Origin: Physocladia obscura
Taxonomy: Eukaryota > Chytridiomycota > Chytridiomycetes > Chytridiales > Chytriomycetaceae
Reading direction: 5' to 3'
Assembly (NCBI GenBank): GCA_027596945.1
Contig: JADGJH010000693.1
Location: 1 to 15,267, forward strand
DNA: 15,267 nt
Shown: piece after piece, positions 1 through 8,199 of the stretch
Layout: each line of letters opens with the position of its first letter
Position numbering within the stretch: the first letter of the stretch is position 1
Position numbers and translations under genes: made by a program
Notes under the pieces: generated by a model
What the model was told of the DNA's origin: nothing
The model's database searches: none
The model's input: the letters and a program-made list of their open reading frames with translations, nothing else

Positions 1-359
1 CAAAAAAAATTGGTTTCTTTTTGTTTTGTATTGACAAGAACGTACATAAAAATAAATTGTAGAAATTTGAAAGCAATAATATCACATCAATATTTCGGCG
101 ATTTTCGACGGATTATTCAATGGAAAACTACTGTCACATCTGGACAGGAATCGGAAGTAATGAAACAGGAATGTATTGTTCTCTGATGTTTTCGACTTAA
201 TCAAGTGTTGGGGACCGCAGAAATAAAATCACATTTTAAGAATTAGTAAACGACGTGAAGTCCATAGACAATGGAGAAAAACACTCTGGCTTTGGAATCT
301 CAACTAGCTGTTTCTTATCGACTATGGAAGACAATTCAAGGCAAACAAAAAGTGATACG
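1..359. other. Leader region without a recognised gene
   Basis: No protein family was recognised here. Short frames exist on both strands but none shows a motif. The stretch around 96-112 contains several CpG dinucleotides, and the CpG-rich composition continues through the methyltransferase block that follows. This suggests that both belong to the same inserted segment, whose left border then lies outside the window. Confidence 0.4.
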
Positions 360-1284
360 ACACACTCAGTTATATCAAGAAAGGAACCCCTCGGAAACCA
401 AAAACGATTTGCCATAAACTTCACGCGTTTTATTAATGGGCTGGAGAGAAATCGTATCAAAAAGGATACATCAAATCGAGAATACCATCTTTTGATGGTT
501 GCTACATCGAGCCGTTTCTCGGGGCTGGTAGTGTGTTTTTAAAACTGAGACCATCGCAAGCAATTCTCAACGACATCAATATGTATCTACCTCTAGTATT
601 TTTTGTCTGAGAAATTATTTCGAACAGTTCATGTCGGAACTCAAGTCAATTAGAACGCGTGACATTGATGTACATTCATTCAAAATCGTTCTTGCCTAGT
701 TCAATACTTCTGCAAAAACTCTAACCATTCCAGCCGACTTTCAATTTTTGAACTGTGACAATCTAAATGGCGCTACAGTTCAAGCATGTCGTTTTCTTTT
801 ATTGAAATGCTGTTTCAATGGAAACATCAACTTGAATCTGGATGGAACAATTTTTTGCGCTTACACCAAGTAGCTTTATTCAATGAGTCTTTGTTGAATG
901 CTGTTTGCGATTACTTGAAATCCACAGATATAAAATTCACTCACGGTGACTACAGGAAAGCACTGGAATTATGCAAAAATGACGATTTCATATATTTTGA
1001 TCTGCGTATTGTGACAGCGAAATGAAAAACAAGATATCAACATATAAAGAGTCAAACACTTTTCAAATTCAAGATCATCACAACATTCTTCAAGAAATGC
1101 AGAGGTTACAATATTGCGGTGTGACTTGTGCAATGACAAATTCAAGAAACCAAGATGTGATGAAGGGAACGGTATGGAAATCATTGGAATGACAGTCATA
1201 GAATCAAACATCAAGGTTTATGGTCAAGTACTGGGTAAAAAGCGTCCGCTTCAAGATAAACAAACTAAAGCACTTGAGCAATGA
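360..1284 (+). pseudogene. Broken D12-class (Dam/DpnM-like) DNA adenine-N6 methyltransferase
   Basis: Members of this class transfer a methyl group from S-adenosylmethionine to adenine N6 in DNA, often in GATC. Reading the plus strand across several frames gives the family signatures in order: WAGEK at 437-451 (the WAGGK-like motif, G to E); YIEPFLGAGSVFLKLR near 503-551 (AdoMet-binding FxGxG); LNDIN near 567 (acidic motif after it); RFLLLKCCFNG near 790-822 (family form FLYLNRxCFNG); DDFIYFD near 981-1001, where the catalytic DPPY reads DLRI; then a downstream MTNS near 1134-1145, like the family's SNS motif. The frame changes near 608, 873 and after 1000. In-frame stops include TAA at 434-436 and a TAG near 698. 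The family is usually 260-290 aa, which fits the span. It ends with TGA at 1282-1284, overlapping the next gene. The class is clear; specificity is not readable, and the gene cannot make an active enzyme as it stands. Confidence 0.85.
1281..1284 (+). other. ATGA stop/start overlap between the two methyltransferases
   Basis: The D12-class gene ends ...CTT GAG CAA TGA (stop 1282-1284) and the ATG of the beta-class gene is 1281-1283, so four bases are shared. Such overlaps are typical of translationally coupled genes in bacteria, phages and some large DNA viruses and unusual between eukaryotic genes. It argues that the pair arrived as one unit from a prokaryotic or viral source. Confidence 0.7.
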
Positions 1285-2113
1285 AGTCAGGTGTTTATCA
1301 CATAGATTGTGTAGAGGGCTTCCGACTTTTGAAATCCAACAGAAGCCAAATTATCATTTGTGGTACAATATTCGGAAAGATTTTGTCAACAATAGCGATA
1401 AACAAGGCTTCTAGGAATATCTCAAGTGGTCCGAAACGTGGTTGACTGAATGCCTCCGTATTTTGAAGCTGAATGGGACTTTGTACATTTATGGCTTTAG
1501 TGAAACATTGGCATACATTTGTGTTACATTGACTTGCAACATCCGGTGGCTAGTATGGTATTAAATTGTTTGATTGCATTTAATTGCAGTATTTGAAAGT
1601 TTCACATCACATTCACTGCACAAATTGCTCCTAACCAAAATCTAAGATGTGGACTCGCTCCCACATAAGCATTCTGCGTTGCTGGAAGGAAAAATACCAC
1701 TTCAGCATCAATGAAGTAAGACAGCTGTATTCTCAAGTGTATTTGCGAAACGCAGTTGGACGTGTCTGATCAAATACAAAGGGGTGATTCTCAAGTCAAA
1801 CAAAGAAAACATTCTTCAAGGCACACTTAAATGGAGTGAAGCCCAGGGATGTCATAAAAATACCTTGTCTTAGTGGAAAACTGGGTCAAAGAGAATGCGT
1901 AAAAGATCATTCAACTCAAAAGCTGTTGAACTGTGTTTGAAATTTTTGAAAGCATCAAAGCAAAATGGAACAGATTTTGTTGTGATTTCATTTGCAGGCT
2001 CTGGATCAGAGATCATTGGATGTGCAATGTTGAATTTACCATACATTGGTTTTGAAATCAATTTATATTATGTCAACTTGGTCAAGGACAGACTCAGAAA
2101 ACTAAGCAAATAA
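1281..2113 (+). pseudogene. Broken beta-class N6/N4 DNA methyltransferase (DpnA/MboI-M2-like)
   Basis: Motif order is that of beta-class enzymes, with DPPY first and FxGxG last. From ATG 1281 the frame reads MKSGVYHIDCVEGFRLLKSN, the usual opening. The catalytic DPPY should follow IIIC near 1365, but the Asp-Pro-Pro codons are missing and the sequence resumes with YNIRKDF in another frame. A TAG at 1412-1414 precedes EYLKWSETWLTECLRILK and GTLYIYGFSE. Later pieces are RSHISILRCWKEKYHF (about 1650-1703), HSTQK just after 1900 (family HPTQKP), then a two-base shift into AVELCLKFLKAS, SFAGSGSE (1987-2010) and YIGFEIN. The segment near 1560-1640 does not align with the family and may be an insertion. 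A D12-class gene followed by a beta-class gene is the arrangement of the dpnM-dpnA pair of DpnII-type systems. I saw no endonuclease gene after it. Substrate and target are inferred from class only. Confidence 0.83.
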
Positions 2114-2312
2114 ACTTCACACCAAGATCAATAACAATTACCTCAACTTTCACACATGATAAAAAGGGTGCAAGGTTTTATGAAGACAAGCAAGAGGAAG
2201 ATATTCTACTGTGGCCAGTTACTGGTAATGTGTCAAGTTTAAAAACAAATTATCAATAACATGTTTCTATTTAAAGAGAAACCAAGTTAATATTTATAAA
2301 AGAAAAAGCAGA

Positions 2313-2615
2313 ATGACAAACAAGGATTATGATAAATTACTTGATGAAAACAATTCACTTAAAAATGAAGTCGAACAATTGCAGAAACAAATGACAGATA
2401 ATTTTATAATACAAAGCATGAATGATATGATGGAAAAGTATGAGAAATTGGAGAAACGCTTCCATTACCATGTTCCACATTGTGTATACAACAATACAAA
2501 GAACAAATACAAAGAATGTTTAAAACTTGTTAATACTGTTGACATGATTCATAATGTGATAATGGAACAGCAATGCCATTTAAAACATATCTATGCACTA
2601 GTTGACTATCAATAG
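2313..2615 (+). CDS. Small coiled-coil protein, unrecognised
   Basis: An uninterrupted 100-codon frame starts with ATG at 2313 after the A-rich stretch AAAAGAAAAAGCAGA. Residues 4-50 are charged and helical (LLDENNSLKNEVEQLQKQ), with leucine and asparagine spacing that suggests a coiled coil. The C-terminal half contains HYHVPHCVYNN and two later cysteines. No family was recognised. It lies 199 bp downstream of the methyltransferase pair on the same strand. The gap holds a short open stretch around 2160-2250 (KKGARFYEDKQEEDILLW) that could be another broken gene. Being intact among fossils makes it a candidate real gene, but 100 codons in A-rich DNA could also be open by chance. Confidence 0.4.
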   Translation: MTNKDYDKLLDENNSLKNEVEQLQKQMTDNFIIQSMNDMMEKYEKLEKRFHYHVPHCVYNNTKNKYKECLKLVNTVDMIHNVIMEQQCHLKHIYALVDYQ

Positions 2616-2665
2616 TTTTTTTGACAATAGATTAACACACTTGAATAATGGCTTGTGAACCATTT

Positions 2666-3110
2666 TCAGAAAACAATGAAAAGATATATTGAAAGTAAAA
2701 GACTACTTTTTGTTATGAATGCATAGAAGGAAATCAGGTGTATATAACATTTTTTCTTTGAAAGAATCAATAAAATATATTGATTCTTCATCAACATTTT
2801 CAGTTTCACTTCCCACAACAATGTAGCAATGCCAAAAGCATCTAATTTCTTAAAAAACTCTGGATCAACTTCACAACATTGGTTAATCTTGCTAACTATG
2901 CTAATTAAAATGGGTTGCAAATGTGAACCAGTTTTTCATCAATAACAACTTTAAATACAAACCAAATCTGACACAAACATATCACCTCTGTTTAGAAACA
3001 ATACAGATATGTGTTCTATTGCAATTATATTTTTTTCAGCATTTCCCCACTTGAAACGCATCTGATTCAAACCATCTTTATGAAACTCATCAAACTATTG
3101 ACAGTACTGT
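2666..3110 (-). pseudogene. Unrecognised coding fossil, left block
   Basis: Read on the minus strand, two coherent pieces appear: FDEFHKDGLNQMRFKWGNAE followed by KNIIAIEHISVLFLNRGDMF (about 3107-2985), and after several stops and a frame change INQCCEVDPEFFKKLDAFG (about 2890-2830). Residue composition is protein-like rather than random AT-rich translation. A TTTCAG at about 3118-3123 (minus sense) could be a splice acceptor just upstream. No family was recognised. It sits directly beyond the 3' end of the minus-strand DIRS-like element, and similar AT-rich minus-strand fossils occur on the other side (6655-9221), so it may be the downstream part of the same older gene or element. Confidence 0.4.
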
Positions 3111-3380
3111 GAAACTGAAATGTTTTAAATTGGTTAATTGGAATGCTATTCAAAAGTAAAAGAAAAAGAATCAATAGTGTTTTCAAGTTGAATACAAAAG
3201 GCTGAGGGAAATTTGACTCAACAGGCTGGGTCAAATTGTTCAAGGAATAAGGTTGGGCAAAGTGCAGGCAGACAGGAATGTTGCCAAGACACCCAACCCA
3301 GCTTGTGAGGTGTGTCCAACCAGGGGCCGAGAGAGAGGAGAGCTCAGCCTGGCCGCCAGGCTAGCGCGTTGTTTATCCAG

Positions 3381-4300
3381 TCAGATGTAAGCCAGGTATG
3401 TGTCAGATGCCCATGGTCCCAGCGCTTGAATTTCGTATTTGGTGTATTCCAGGTTTGCTGCTGCAGTTGCGCCCCCAATGCGAAAGCTGTGTCCCGCATA
3501 GTGGTTGGGGTTTTCTCCAATGGCGGGGAGAAGCAAACAGATTGAGTTGATGAGGAAGTTGCGCGAGAAGGGACGACCAGAAGGGAGTGAAAAGAGGGGG
3601 GCATTTGGTGTCATGGGGAAGCTGGTGAAGAGCTTGAAGAGGAGACGTACGGCGCAACAGGCTGGGTCAGTGGCAAGTCCAATAGTGAGGTGACCCCTTT
3701 GTGGAAGGGATTGGTCTTGGAGCTTGGTATGGTAAGTCCAACAAGGCGTGGCTTGCTGGTTGCTGGGAAGAAGTGGATGGCTCCATAGGAAATCTGCCAG
3801 GTGGAGTCAAAGGGTGCGTAGCTGTTGAAGGTGAATTCTCCAGAACAAAGGAGGGCAAAGAAGGCTGTGGTCCAGGAGGTGGCAATTACTGCTGAGTCTG
3901 GGTTGCTGGAGTTGAGGAGGGGGATAAGCTGAGAGAGAATATTGTAGGAGATAGGGAGGAGTGGTTTTGCGTTGAGGTGGTGATGGGCACGTGAGATACC
4001 CCGGAGAACATGGTGGAGAAGTGGGGGTCCAGAGGCAAAGACGCTGGGGTACCCTTCATTGAGGTGGAGGGAAGATACTGCAGAAAGGTATTGTTTGATG
4101 GTTTTTGGGGTTGACCCGTTGTGCGAGAGCAGCTGACCAGCTGCAGAGGGTGATCTCAGTTGCCAGGAGGGTTGCCGTCTGAGTGAAGTAGTTGGCGAGT
4201 GTGGCAAAAGTCCAAGAATTGTTGTTGGGCAGAACTGTAGTTGTGGCGGGTTGAAGCTGCGATCCCATGGAAGAGGTAATATGCCACATCTCGTGGAAGG
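3381..4300 (-). pseudogene. Tyrosine recombinase remnant (DIRS element)
   Basis: This enzyme would integrate the DNA copy through a covalent tyrosine link. Minus-strand pieces: the N-terminal SAM-like part with TPKTIKQYLSAVSSLHLNEG (near 4110-4050), FFALLCSGEFTF (3859-3825), and C-terminal HYAGHSFRIGGATAAAN followed by LGPWASDTYLAYI up to the stop near 3381. The H-x-x-R pair (HSFR), the Trp at the His/Trp position and the nucleophile Tyr candidate are visible. The box I Arg, normally in an LRSGE context, is Cys (TGT at 3847-3845), a C-to-T change of CGT. A frame change near 3615-3625 separates the two catalytic halves and another lies near 4290. Confidence 0.85.
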
Positions 4301-4355
4301 TGCTGGTTGGAAGTGTACCAGGCAGGGTCGGGCTGAGGGAGGCCTCAGGTGCAAG

Positions 4356-4790
4356 CTACCTGAATTGCTGCATATTGAAACGGGAGAGGGCGTCAGCAAC
4401 AGAGTTAGCATGGGTTGAAATCCATTCAGAGCAGATGAGAAAGGAATGGGTCACAGAAACGAGAGAGAGGAGGCGGAGCAGGTGTTGATGGGAAGGAGAG
4501 GCGTGACATGGGGCGCCGTTAATCCAGTGATGGACAGCGTCGTTGTTGCAGAAAATCCAGATCCTTAGGGACCTCCAGCGGGGACAGAAGGTTGCTGCAG
4601 CCATCACCACGGCAAAGAGCTTGGCCCATTGAATATCGAACAACTCAGGTTTTTTGATGGAACGCCAAGCAGAGTTCCAAGACTGGCTGATCCAATCACC
4701 TTGAAAATAGACACTGTAGCCCAGAGAGCCAGAAGCGTTGGTCTAGAGGTTGAGGTCCAAGTTGTTAGTCCAGGGGGTTAGGCTGACGCC
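4356..4790 (-). pseudogene. RNase H domain remnant (DIRS element)
   Basis: This follows the RT connection region on the minus strand. The first catalytic segment, normally YTDAS in this family, reads stop-TNAS: TAG at 4745-4743 and AAC (Asn) at 4739-4737 in place of the catalytic Asp codon. Downstream come LGYSVYFQGDWI, ELFDIQWAKLFAVVMAAATF and the terminal signature NSVADALSRFNMQQF (about 4410-4362), the familiar end of DIRS RNase H domains. The domain would remove the RNA strand of the hybrid. With the lost Asp and stop it is inactive. Confidence 0.8.
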
Positions 4791-4988
4791 GTTCCATTGC
4801 GGCAGAAAGTGAGCCCACCAGGGTAAGTCTTTTTGGATAGGTCCAGTGAGTGTGACATGGTGGTGGAGCTGCTTTACCGAGTAAGGTGTTTCGATAAAGT
4901 GTCAGAGGAAGGGACGTCCAGCAGGGAGAACTTTGCAAGTGTAACTGAGGAGGCCAATCAGTCTCAGAAGTTCTTGCTGAGTACAGTT

Positions 4989-5990
4989 TCAGCAGTTCAT
5001 CATGGCAGTGACTAATGTGCAAGAACGGTAGAGTTTATTGGCTGGAAGGGAAGCTGTCATTAAAGTGGAGTCCAATAAGATACCCAAGAATGGGAGCTGG
5101 GTGGTAGTCAACTCCTGTTTCTTGTTGTTAGTGCGAAAACCAAGACCTGTGGCAATTGATTCAAAAGTGGGAAGGGCTGAAGGGCGGGAATTGGCTGGTT
5201 TTACAAACAAGAAGTCATCAAGGTGATGAAACATCACCTGGATGCCAGCTGATTTGCAGGGTAGAGGAAGGGAGTGGAGCGGAGGCCAAAGGGGAGGAAC
5301 ACTTCATAGAAGTACTGGCTGTTCCACTCAAATCCCAGTAACTCCCAGTCTTCCATGCAAAGAAGGATATGCCTGAAAGCATCTGAAAGATCAGCTTTAG
5401 ACAGTAGACATCCAGGGCCGGCTTTTAGTATGGCTGTGACAGCATTGTCAAAGCATTTGTATTGTAGTTTGGCTCTTGAGTCTGGGATCCTGTTGTTTAC
5501 TGAAGAGCCATTGTGGGGCCAGGAAAGATTATGGGTTTGGTGGTGGCCACCAGAGGACTTGGGGGCTGAGCCTAAGGGTAAGGATTGGAAGTGAGGGAAA
5601 GGAGGGGCCAGGAATGAACCGCGAATACAGCCCTGGGTTATTTCCTTCTGGATGTTGGAGCTGATATTGCTAGAAAACTCAAAAGTGGAAGGGGCATTGG
5701 CGCCAAGCAGGAGGGAGTGAGGGTATTCAAAACCAATGTCAGTGCCATATTTTATAGCATTGAGGACATCGGTAATAAGTTGCTGGTCAGGATAGTTTTT
5801 GAAGCAGTGGGACCAGGCAGAAAGATTCAGAGGTGAGCGGGCAGGTTGAAAGTTGGGGTGCGCAAAATGGAAGGCTGCTGATGGTGGACTGGTTGAAATG
5901 GGTTTATTGAGCAAAGTGTTGGGACGTGCAGGAAGGGTATTAAGGTTAACAGACTTTATTTCATTAACTGACACAGCTGGGGCAGGAGCA
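4989..5990 (-). pseudogene. DIRS-type reverse transcriptase remnant
   Basis: The polymerase copies element RNA into DNA. On the minus strand the open stretch down to 5234 shows the DIRS RT lead-in (SLPLGSAPKS, SSVNNRIPDS), the palm motif around LLSKADLSDAFRHI (first catalytic Asp), ELLGFEWNSQYFYE and FLPFGLRSTP. A frame change near 5240 joins this to FHHLDDFLFV at about 5231-5202, the YxDD-type box (here LDD). Compared with relatives, the residues normally between the PFGLRS motif and the LDD box are mostly missing, so there is an internal deletion as well as a shift. A second frame change near 5010 leads into the thumb and connection region (5022-4765). Both visible catalytic Asp motifs are kept, but the protein is not translatable as one piece. 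Confidence 0.85.
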
Positions 5991-6030
5991 GGGGAAAGTG
6001 TAGGTGGGCTCCAGCTGTGTGCATTAGGGT

Positions 6031-6606
6031 TCAGCCACTTGCCGCTGCTCCTTGTGGGACAGCGGGATGGTGGTTCTGTGACTTGTGGTCCTTGCCACAG
6101 ACCCGACAGACGTGGGCAAACTTGCATGGTTGACCTGCGTTCCAGTTGTAACAGGCAATGGCACCCCATCCTCCATTTCCCAAGGTCAAAGGTCTCTTAG
6201 ACAGGGCCAGCAAATGATTTGGCCTTGAATTAGTGAAGACTGGAGTTGCGCTTGGGACTGCCCAAAATCAAAATCAAGGTTGTCAAGGGCAGGCTGGAGG
6301 ACTGCGAAGGCATATTCTTTGACAGCCCCAAACTGGTAGTCTGATGGCACTCCTGTCCCAATCCACTTGCAGATCTAGTTGAGGTAAGAGGCCCAACCTG
6401 CAATGAGGGCAAATGGCATTCCAACATCGTAGGTGAGCTTGTAACCTGCACAACGTATTGCCCACCATGTTGAAAGGGCGCGGACCAGTCTCAGGCAACC
6501 TGATTTTTGTGAGTACTGTATCCTTTCTGTCTGTTTTGCAAAAAATTCTGTCGTTGCCCTGCATTAACCTGCCAGACTGGCACTCTTCTCCAACAACCGT
6601 ACACAA
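6031..6606 (-). pseudogene. Gag-like protein remnant with zinc finger (DIRS element)
   Basis: The frame ending at 6031 contains CYNWNAGQPCKFAH directly followed by VCRVCGKDH and then KSQNH. That is C-x8-C-x3-H followed by C-x2-C-x3-H-x4-H, the double zinc-binding module of DIRS-like gag proteins, where the last position is more often Cys. It would bind nucleic acid in the particle. Upstream, up to about 6606, coding pieces occur in all three minus frames (for example WASYLN, a TAG, then ICKWIGTGVPSDYQFGAVKE near 6390-6310), so the N-terminal part is broken. The reverse transcriptase frame overlaps the 3' end, as in related elements. No start codon can be assigned. Confidence 0.65.
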
Positions 6607-6654
6607 GTGATGTAAGCCACTAAGGGAGAATGTAAGAAGGAGGATCTATTAAAA

Positions 6655-7190
6655 AACGTGGTCTAGAATTCAATAATTTCATAAATCTCAGCAATATTAC
6701 CATTTCCTTCAAAAAACTCAGTATGGATAGAATGGCAGTTGTCATAGTGCAGTTGACCTGACTAATATTCTGTCAATTTTAACTCTTCATGAATTAATTT
6801 TTCTGCAATTTCATGGTTTTTCACATGCCATTTGAAAGCAATGTCAATTTATGCTTGCATTTTTTGGTTCATTGGCTTAATCAACTTTGAACCCAACATG
6901 ATGTGTAGTTCTACCAATCTATCTTTAATTTATCAGGATATTTATTAGATTTGAACATGTGAATAAATCCTGAGGTATTTCTGTTTGATTTTTCAGAAAT
7001 TTGCTCAATAGTTTACCTTGTTTTTTTTTTTCAATGCAACTACATATTGTACTAATATCATGTTGGTTATAATCGTGATTCCAAACATCTGTTTGATGGT
7101 TTTCTAAATACAAGAGAGTTGGACACAACAAACAAAAGGTTACTAGAACAAGTACAAATGTACATAAAACAATAGTATTGTGAAGTTTCA
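6655..7190 (-). pseudogene. Unrecognised coding fossil with possible signal sequence, block 1
   Basis: An ATG at about 7191 opens a frame with a hydrophobic start (MKLHNTIVLCTFVLVLVTFC), signal-peptide- or membrane-anchor-like, followed by QTDVWNHDYNQHDISTICSC and a basic stretch to about 6925. After stops near 6940-6930 a second frame continues with ELHIMLGSKLIKPMNQKMQA, then TAA, IDIAFKWHVKNHEIAEKLIH, and after TAG HTEFFEGNGNIAEIYEIIEF to about 6660, where the DIRS element begins. The amphipathic, codon-like pattern over more than 80 codons suggests real former coding. No family was recognised, and the hydrophobic start could instead be an internal segment of a longer protein. Confidence 0.4.
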
Positions 7191-7339
7191 TTGAATGAAG
7201 TTGATAAAATAAATCAATTTGCTTTTATGAAACAATGTATTTTGTATTGTTATTTGCAAATAGCTCTTGTGACTTTGTTGGCGATTGTAATATTAATGAT
7301 TCAGTTGTTTCTCAAGGTATCAAAATCAACTTTCAAGTT

Positions 7340-7700
7340 TTGGATTGGTAACACCCAACTTCAATCATTGCAGGAAAATGTTTTATTTTTCAGAGAAATA
7401 ATCCCTAAGCAGTTTAATTTGAATGATTTATGAACAACATTCCCAATTTCCAACATATCCAAATTGATATCAATATTTGATACAACAGAATTCATTTTCA
7501 GCATTTGTTTAGTATTAAGCAAGATAAAAAATTTATAGTTTACTGTGTTTGGGAAGGAAGTATCAATTTTTCATGTGGCTTCAGCATGTGCAAAGCTTCC
7601 AATATGCAGTCTATTTACTATTGACAGCATGCCTTCAATGACACTAAAATATAATTTGTTATTACTGAGCCTTTAAGTTATATAGTTTTGTTGTTGTCAA
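7340..7700 (-). pseudogene. Unrecognised coding fossil, block 2
   Basis: A single minus-strand frame runs from about 7650 to about 7360 with one TGA: VIEGMLSIVNRLHIGSFAHA, EAT, TGA, KIDTSFPNTVNYKFFILLNT, then KMNSVVSNIDINLDMLEIGN and HKSFKLNCLGIISLKNKTFS. It then meets a TGA. The TGA inside the run may derive from TGG or CGA. The text looks like a folded-domain segment of mixed alpha/beta composition. It lies between fossil blocks on the same strand and probably belongs with them. No family was recognised. Confidence 0.4.
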
Positions 7701-7877
7701 ATGACAATTGGAAGCATAAGGGATATAGGGTAGGGATACTTTCAGAAAAATGCTAGGAAAGTTCACTCTTTTCAGATTATCTGTAAAATAATGAGACCAT
7801 TTCAACAGTCGATTAAATTTAGATTGCAGGTTCAAACAGCAGGACAAGAGCATAGAATACTTGGTAGTAGTGGTCAA
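7701..7877 (-). pseudogene. Weak coding remnant between blocks 2 and 3
   Basis: On the minus strand a 71-codon frame (YSMLLSCCLNLQSKFNRLLK, then WSHYFTDNLKRVNFPSIFL) spans 7877-7662, but an alternative frame is equally protein-like around 7860-7800. I cannot decide which is ancestral. It is recorded because it bridges the two better-supported minus-strand blocks. Confidence 0.2.
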
Positions 7878-7879
7878 AA

Positions 7880-8110
7880 GCTCCCGTCACTTTGCATGTC
7901 CTTCACTGTTTGATAACTAAAATTTTCACTTGCAATGATTGAACTGCCTTCAATGCAGTCAAGAACATAGTGGTCCTCTGTCCAGAATCTTCTTTCTGGA
8001 TTGCAACAAATGATGCACTGATCCCTGAACAATAGCATCCTCTCTTGACCAGTACTCAGTACTCATTGCTAATTGCAGCTTCCACATCTGAAAATCCAGG
8101 AGGTTTGGTT
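7880..8110 (-). pseudogene. Unrecognised cysteine-containing coding fossil, block 3
   Basis: Minus-strand reading gives PPGFSDVEAAISNEY, then a frame change, EYWSREDAIVQ, a second change, and CIICCNPERRFWTEDHYVLD continuing CIEGSSIIASENFSYQTVKD to about 7890. The CIICCN cluster with a following acidic stretch could be part of a metal-binding site but is too short to name. It lies directly below block 4 on the same strand with a compatible order. Confidence 0.35.
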
Positions 8111-8199
8111 TTATTGTCCCTAGAGAATTTACATTTAAAATGATTTAAGTAGAGGAAAAAAAACTCAAAAAGACCAAACAAACATTTATTCATCTACAT

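Larger units (their letters stand above)
3185..6650 (-). mobile_element. Degenerate DIRS-like tyrosine-recombinase retrotransposon
   Basis: A GC-richer island in AT-rich DNA. In minus-strand order it carries a gag-type zinc finger (about 6157-6060), reverse transcriptase (about 5990-4989), RNase H (about 4790-4356) and a tyrosine recombinase (about 4300-3381). RT/RNase H plus a tyrosine recombinase in place of a DDE integrase defines the DIRS order; these elements insert through the recombinase and lack ordinary LTRs and target duplications. All domains carry frameshifts, stops or lost catalytic residues. No DIRS methyltransferase domain was seen between RNase H and recombinase. Limits are judged from composition and loss of coding similarity; the terminal repeats were not resolved. 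The two sides carry minus-strand fossils, suggesting insertion into an older sequence. Confidence 0.85.

Noticed and set aside
360..2113. The methyltransferases as the methyltransferase domain of the DIRS element
   Set aside because: They are on the opposite strand, outside the RT-RNase H-recombinase unit, and include a beta-class enzyme and an operon-like overlap that DIRS elements are not known to have.
2114..2312. A DpnII-type endonuclease gene after the methyltransferase pair
   Set aside because: The region holds only short open pieces with no resemblance to restriction endonucleases that I can recognise.
3220..3669. 14-bp direct repeat AACAGGCTGGGTCA at 3220-3233 and 3656-3669, as possible DIRS terminal repeats
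   Set aside because: A single 14-bp match in a window of this size can occur by chance, the second copy lies inside the recombinase gene, and no further repeat structure extends from either copy.
3312..6200. Several plus-strand open frames of 60-115 codons across the DIRS island
   Set aside because: They are antisense to clear RT, RNase H and recombinase motifs and show no motif of their own.
7191..7433. Plus-strand 80-codon frame with a hydrophobic segment (LVTLLAIVILMIQLFL)
   Set aside because: It lies opposite coherent minus-strand fossil coding, and its hydrophobicity follows from T-rich composition.
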